Assembly: GCF_001598695.1 (NCBI RefSeq)
Contig: NZ_BCZK01000013.1
Coordinates: 1 to 64,000, forward strand
Reading direction: 5' to 3'
Source of the DNA: Klebsiella oxytoca NBRC 105695
GTDB taxonomy: Bacteria > Pseudomonadota > Gammaproteobacteria > Enterobacterales > Enterobacteriaceae
DNA: 64,000 nt
The position numbers and the translations under genes are program-made. The notes under the pieces are model-generated. The model had not been told where the DNA came from. It did no database searches and saw only the letters and a list, made by a program, of their open reading frames with translations. Below are positions 59,704 through 64,000 of the stretch, piece by piece (the first letter of the stretch is position 1; the number at the start of each line of letters is the position of its first letter).

Positions 59704-60957
59704 TTATCCTCGCCTTGCCAGCGTCGCGCCGTCGGCGAAGTAGGCTTTAATCCCTGCCAGAATCGACTCTGCAACCTGCTGCTGGAATTTCGCCGTTTTC
59801 AGTTTACGCTCTTCTTCGATGTTGCTGATAAACGCGGTTTCCACCAGGATCGATGGAATATCCGGCGCTTTCAGCACCGCGAAGCCCGCCTGCTCAACCT
59901 GATTCTTGTGCAGGTTATTAATATTTCCCATCTTTTCCAGCACCGCCTTGCCAAACTTCAGGCTGTCGGCAATGGTCAACGACTGCACCATGTCGAACAT
60001 CGTGTGGTCGACGTAGCGATCGCCGCTTTTGCTGACGCCGCCGATCAGATCCGAGGCGTTCTGGGTCTGAGCCAGATATTTAGCCGCAGTACTGGTAGCC
60101 CCTTTGGTTGACAGGGCAAATACCGACGAGCCGCTCGGCTGACGGCTTGTAAACGCATCGGCGTGAATAGAGACAAACAGGTCGGCGCGCTGCTTCTGCG
60201 CTTTGGCGACGCGAACCTTCAGCGGGATAAAGACATCCTCGTTGCGGGTCATATAGACCTTCATGTTGCCCTCTTTCTCGATCAGCGCGCGCAGCCGTCG
60301 GGCTATCTGCAGCACCACGTCTTTCTCGCGGGTGCGGTATTTACCCACGGCGCCGGAATCCTCGCCGCCGTGTCCGGGATCGAGCATGATAACGATAGGC
60401 CGATCGCGCCCGGCTTTACCCGGTTTCGGCCCGCTCTCCGCAGGCGGAACCTGCCGCTGCAGATCGCCTTTATTGTAATCCTCGAGCAGCGCCAGCAGCG
60501 GATCCTGCACGTCGGTCGCGTTGGAAGGGTAGAGATCCATGACCAGACGCTCTTTAAAACCGGCGACCGGAGCGAGCGCGAACAGCTGCGGTTTTACGTT
60601 CTGTTTCAGCTCGAACACCATGCGTACGGTTTGCGGGTCGAATTGTCCCACGCGGGCGGACTGAATATAGGGATCGTCGCTGCGAATCTGGTTACCCATG
60701 CCTTTAAGGACGGAGTTGAGGTTAACGCCTTCCAGATCCACAACCACACGTTCAGGATTACTGAGCGCAAACTGCCGATATTTCAGGATATGGTTGGACT
60801 CCACGGTGACGCGCGTGTAGGTCGATGATGGCCAGACGCGTACGGCAACCACCTGCGCCGCGGCAGCCAACCCAACCGGACTCACACTCATTAACCACAT
60901 GGCGCCCGCCCCCTGTAAAAATCGGCGGCGGCTTAATCCTGACTTGTATCCCGACAT
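59704..60957 (-). CDS. amiC: N-acetylmuramoyl-L-alanine amidase AmiC
   Basis: A 417-residue periplasmic septal amidase. Twin-arginine signal [13 protein letters not shown] at the N-terminus, AMIN domain about residues 35-160 for septal targeting, and a zinc Amidase_3 domain from about 190 ([31 protein letters not shown]). ATG 60957 gives E. coli length; the frame open to 61032 is not used. Confidence 0.96.
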   Translation of the reverse strand: MSGYKSGLSRRRFLQGAGAMWLMSVSPVGLAAAAQVVAVRVWPSSTYTRVTVESNHILKYRQFALSNPERVVVDLEGVNLNSVLKGMGNQIRSDDPYIQSARVGQFDPQTVRMVFELKQNVKPQLFALAPVAGFKERLVMDLYPSNATDVQDPLLALLEDYNKGDLQRQVPPAESGPKPGKAGRDRPIVIMLDPGHGGEDSGAVGKYRTREKDVVLQIARRLRALIEKEGNMKVYMTRNEDVFIPLKVRVAKAQKQRADLFVSIHADAFTSRQPSGSSVFALSTKGATSTAAKYLAQTQNASDLIGGVSKSGDRYVDHTMFDMVQSLTIADSLKFGKAVLEKMGNINNLHKNQVEQAGFAVLKAPDIPSILVETAFISNIEEERKLKTAKFQQQVAESILAGIKAYFADGATLARRG

Positions 60958-61134
60958 GCCACTCCCAAGCAGTAAGAAATCATTCGTATTTAAAACAAAC
61001 AGATTGACCAGAAACTTTAACGAAAGGCGCATAACCTGTCATCTATAAAAGGGTAAACAATCTTTGACACCCTGATTTGGCTCACACTGTTTTCTCGGTT
61101 GCGCGAGAAATTGGGGCTTGCGTTTGCCGGCAAA

Positions 61135-61173
61135 ACAGAATAAAAATACATAAATTACGAATAATCATGCATT
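61135..61173. promoter_or_regulatory. pair of ArgR boxes upstream of argA
   Basis: AGAATAAAAATACA (61137-61150) and CGAATAATCATGCA (61158-61171) each match the TGAAT-N4-ATTCA core with two or three changes. They are spaced 21 bp centre to centre, the normal arrangement for an ArgR hexamer. A TTGACA at 61064-61069 could be the argA -35 element, but I see no good -10. The rest of the 227-bp amiC-argA gap shows nothing else. Confidence 0.75.
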
Positions 61174-61184
61174 GAGGTTGTGTC

Positions 61185-62516
61185 ATGGTGAAGGAACGTC
61201 GCACCGAACTGGTAGAGGGATTCCGCCATTCTGTCCCCTATATTAACGCCCATAGAGGTAAAACGTTTGTCATCATGCTGGGCGGGGAAGCCATCGAGCA
61301 TGATAATTTCTCTAGCATAGTCAACGACATTGGCCTGCTTCACAGCCTGGGAATTCGTCTGGTAGTGGTCTATGGCGCCCGTCCACAGATCGACGCCAAC
61401 CTGGCGGAGCACCGTCACGAACCGGTCTATCACAAACAAACCCGAGTGACTGACGCCAAAACGCTCGAGCTGGTTAAGCAGGCGGCGGGTATGCTGCAGC
61501 TGGAAATTACCGCTCGCCTGTCGATGAGCCTCAACAACACCCCGCTGCAGGGCGCCCACATCAACGTGGTCAGCGGCAATTTCATTATCGCGCAGCCGTT
61601 AGGCGTGGATGACGGCGTGGATTACTGCCATAGCGGGCGCATTCGGCGCATCGATGAAGAAGCCATTCACCGTCAGTTGGATAACGGCGCGATTGTGCTG
61701 ATGGGCCCGGTTGCGGTGTCGGTCACCGGCGAAAGCTTTAACCTGACCTCCGAAGAGATTGCAACCCAGCTGGCGATTAAGCTCAAAGCCGAAAAGATGA
61801 TTGGCTTCTGCTCGTCACAGGGGGTGTACAACCAGGATGGCGAGATCGTCCCCGAGCTATTCCCTAACGAAGCCCAGGCGCGGGTTGAAGAGATGGAAGC
61901 GGACGAAGACTACAGCTCCGGTACCGTGCGCTTCCTGCGCGGCGCGGTAAAAGCCTGCCGCAGCGGCGTGCGCCGCTGCCACCTGATTAGCTATCAGGAA
62001 AACGGCACTCTGCTGCAGGAGCTGTTCTCACGCGACGGTATCGGCACTCAGATAGTGATGGAGAGCGCCGAGCAGATCCGCCGCGCCACCATTAACGACA
62101 TCGGCGGCATCCTTGAGCTGATAAGCCCGCTGGAGCAGCAGGGCATTCTGGTCAGGCGTTCTCGCGAACAGCTGGAGATGGAAATCGATAAGTTCACCAT
62201 TATTCAGCGCGACAACACCACCATCGCCTGCGCCGCGCTCTATCCTTTCCCGGAAGAGAAGATCGGCGAAATGGCCTGCGTGGCGGTGCATCCGGACTAC
62301 CGCAGCTCATCGCGCGGCGAAGTGCTGCTCGAACGAATTGCCGCGCAGGCGAAGCAAATGGGCCTCAGCAAACTGTTTGTTCTGACAACCCGCAGCATTC
62401 ACTGGTTCCAGGAGCGCGGATTTACGCCGGTAGACGTTGACCTGCTGCCGGAGAGCAAAAAAGAGATGTACAACTACCAGCGCCGCTCCAAGGTGTTGAT
62501 GGCAGACCTGGCCTGA
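61185..62516 (+). CDS. argA: N-acetylglutamate synthase
   Basis: A 443-residue enzyme, first step of arginine synthesis. Residues 1 to about 290 are an amino-acid-kinase-like domain carrying the arginine feedback site. About 295-443 is the GNAT acetyltransferase ([21 protein letters not shown]). Length equals E. coli ArgA. ATG 61185 with tgaggttg upstream. Confidence 0.97.
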   Translation: MVKERRTELVEGFRHSVPYINAHRGKTFVIMLGGEAIEHDNFSSIVNDIGLLHSLGIRLVVVYGARPQIDANLAEHRHEPVYHKQTRVTDAKTLELVKQAAGMLQLEITARLSMSLNNTPLQGAHINVVSGNFIIAQPLGVDDGVDYCHSGRIRRIDEEAIHRQLDNGAIVLMGPVAVSVTGESFNLTSEEIATQLAIKLKAEKMIGFCSSQGVYNQDGEIVPELFPNEAQARVEEMEADEDYSSGTVRFLRGAVKACRSGVRRCHLISYQENGTLLQELFSRDGIGTQIVMESAEQIRRATINDIGGILELISPLEQQGILVRRSREQLEMEIDKFTIIQRDNTTIACAALYPFPEEKIGEMACVAVHPDYRSSSRGEVLLERIAAQAKQMGLSKLFVLTTRSIHWFQERGFTPVDVDLLPESKKEMYNYQRRSKVLMADLA

Positions 62517-62523
62517 TTATCTC

Positions 62524-62550
62524 CCCGGAAAGCGCATGGCTGACCGGGGA
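62524..62550. terminator. hairpin between convergent argA and recD
   Basis: tccccgg / ccgggga stem, 7 bp, with 13-base loop, followed on the plus strand by aaaa and on the minus strand by gataat. A plausible bidirectional transcript end without a strong U-run. Confidence 0.45.
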
Positions 62551-62555
62551 AAACA

Positions 62556-64000
62556 TCACTGAGCGGAAAAAATATCCGCCAGGCCGCTGCGTCGTTCGGT
62601 ACGCGCGACAACCGCCTGGGTCAGTACCTGCTCATCGGCATAGATCGACAGCTGCCGTTTCGCGCGAGTTATAGCGGTATAAACCAGCTCGCGGGTCACC
62701 AGCGGCACGCTGCGCGAAGGCAGGATCAGCGCCGCGTGATCGAACTCCGACCCCTGCGATTTATGCACCGTCATCGCCCAGGCGGTATCATGCTCCGGCA
62801 GACGACTCGGCTGTACCGACTTGATGCTGCCATCAGGCATCGGGAACCAGACGCGCAGGCCACCCCCTCTTTCCAGCGCGATACCGATATCGCCGTTAAA
62901 CAGCCCCAGCGCGCTGTCGTTGCGCGAGATCATCACCGGCCGACCTTCATACCAGCGCGAATGGCGCGGTAACGTAATCGCCCGCTTGCGGTTGAGCATC
63001 TGCTCCAGCTGTTCATTAACTCCACTGACGCCATACGGGCCCTCGCGCAGCGCGCACAGCAGCTGGAATTCGCCAAAAGCGGCGATCATCTCTTCGGGCT
63101 CTGCCCGAGCGCGCAGCAGTTGCAGGAAGCGGCCGTAGCCCGCCTGCGCCTGATTCAGCATCGCTTCATACTCTTCGGTGGCGCTCAGCGGATACAGAGC
63201 GATATCGTCAAATGACTGGCGCAGCGTTGCGCGTACCGCGCTACGATCGCCGCTGTTCACCGCCCAGGCCAGCTGGCCGATACCGGAATGGCGACCGAAA
63301 CGGTAGCTTTTCTGCAGCAGGCACAGGCTATCGCGGAGCGAACCGGCCATATTACCCTCGCCTGCCGGAACCGACTGGCCGGTTAACCGGGCGAGCTGCG
63401 TCGCCCGCTCCGGGGTATAGCCTGCATTAACCCACGCGCAGATATCGCCGAGCACGGCCCCGGCCTCGACCGAAGCCAGCTGATCGCGGTCGCCAAGGAA
63501 AATCACCCTTCCGTGCTCAGGCAGCGCATCGATCAGGCGCGACATCATCGGCAGGTCAATCATTGAGGCTTCATCGACCACCAGCACATCAAGATGCAGC
63601 GGGTTTCCGCTGTGATAGCGCATCCGCTGGCTTCCCGGCTGCGCGCCCAGCAGGCGATGGAGGGTACTGGCTTCGGTGGGCACCAGCGCCTTTTGTTCGT
63701 CGGTGAGAGGAAGACGGCGCAGCGCAGCGCCAAGGGACTCGGTCAGGCGCGCCGCGGCTTTACCGGTCGGCGCAGCCAGGCGAATACGGCAGCGCGGGCT
63801 GGAGAAGGTCTGGATCAGCGCGGCCAGGAGTTTAGCGACGGTCGTGGTTTTACCGGTGCCCGGTCCGCCGGAAATTACCGAAATCCGCCGGGTCAGGGCG
63901 ACAGCAGCCGCCACTTTTTGCCAGTCAGTTTCCTCTGCGGGCGGAAACAGCGCGTCGAGCGTCGCTGCCAGCCGGGCTTCATCCACCTCCAGCACCTGAT
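62556..64000 (-). CDS. recD: exonuclease V (RecBCD) alpha subunit RecD, partial
   Basis: At least 481 residues in frame, missing the N-terminus, which lies beyond the window; E. coli RecD is about 608 residues. The 5'-3' superfamily 1B helicase motor of RecBCD: Walker [33 protein letters not shown] (motif II), [12 protein letters not shown] (motif III) and [17 protein letters not shown] near the C-terminus. The apparent start at 63995 is a GTG codon inside the gene, not the true start. Confidence 0.96.
   Translation of the reverse strand, partial: QVLEVDEARLAATLDALFPPAEETDWQKVAAAVALTRRISVISGGPGTGKTTTVAKLLAALIQTFSSPRCRIRLAAPTGKAAARLTESLGAALRRLPLTDEQKALVPTEASTLHRLLGAQPGSQRMRYHSGNPLHLDVLVVDEASMIDLPMMSRLIDALPEHGRVIFLGDRDQLASVEAGAVLGDICAWVNAGYTPERATQLARLTGQSVPAGEGNMAGSLRDSLCLLQKSYRFGRHSGIGQLAWAVNSGDRSAVRATLRQSFDDIALYPLSATEEYEAMLNQAQAGYGRFLQLLRARAEPEEMIAAFGEFQLLCALREGPYGVSGVNEQLEQMLNRKRAITLPRHSRWYEGRPVMISRNDSALGLFNGDIGIALERGGGLRVWFPMPDGSIKSVQPSRLPEHDTAWAMTVHKSQGSEFDHAALILPSRSVPLVTRELVYTAITRAKRQLSIYADEQVLTQAVVARTERRSGLADIFSAQ

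Overview
The window reads as chromosome of an enterobacterium. The backbone gene order xni - fucAPIKUR - rlmM - ygdD - gcvA/gcvB - ygdI - csdAE - tcdA - mltA - three tRNA-fMet - (insert) - amiC - argA - recD follows Escherichia coli, and the proteins look collinear with their E. coli counterparts as I remember them. A full pdu operon next to an anaerobic cobalamin (cbi) operon, GC-rich coding sequence and dense GC-rich palindromic repeats point to the Klebsiella/Raoultella group; the species cannot be fixed from sequence alone.

Layout. 90-6398: an accessory sulfur-scavenging module, with three minus-strand oxidative genes (an SsuD-like monooxygenase, an FAD/NAD(P)-binding protein, an NtaA/DszA-like monooxygenase) divergent from an unusual sigma-54 activator fused to an SsuA-like binding domain. 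6643-14864: xni and the L-fucose genes, with fucO missing. 15073-22131: housekeeping genes and the GcvB sRNA. 22343-22641: three initiator tRNA genes. 22739-38529: the cob/cbi operon on the minus strand, behind a cobalamin riboswitch. 39076-40976: pocR and pduF. 41502-58345: pduA to pduX, the propanediol-utilisation microcompartment. 58607-59686: cobD. 59704-64000: amiC, argA and a partial recD.

How the parts work together. Fucose breakdown yields L-lactaldehyde, which can be reduced to 1,2-propanediol. The Pdu microcompartment converts propanediol to propionaldehyde with a B12-dependent diol dehydratase, then to propanol and propionyl-phosphate/propionate. The cbi/cob genes, cobD and pduX build the adenosylcobalamin cofactor, and PocR is expected to switch on both operons. 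Fucose degradation, propanediol use and cofactor synthesis therefore lie within about 50 kb. Two expected enzymes are missing from their usual places: fucO (lactaldehyde reductase) next to fucA, and cobS (cobalamin synthase) between cobU and cobT. In the cobS position only what looks like the last ten codons remains.

Best leads: the sigma-54/SsuA fusion regulator with a matching -24/-12 promoter and an upstream inverted repeat; the cobS deletion scar; an identical 21-bp palindromic element upstream of both the pdu and cbi operons; loss of fucO beside a 154-bp tandem repeat; and a compensatory T-stem pair in the first tRNA-fMet.
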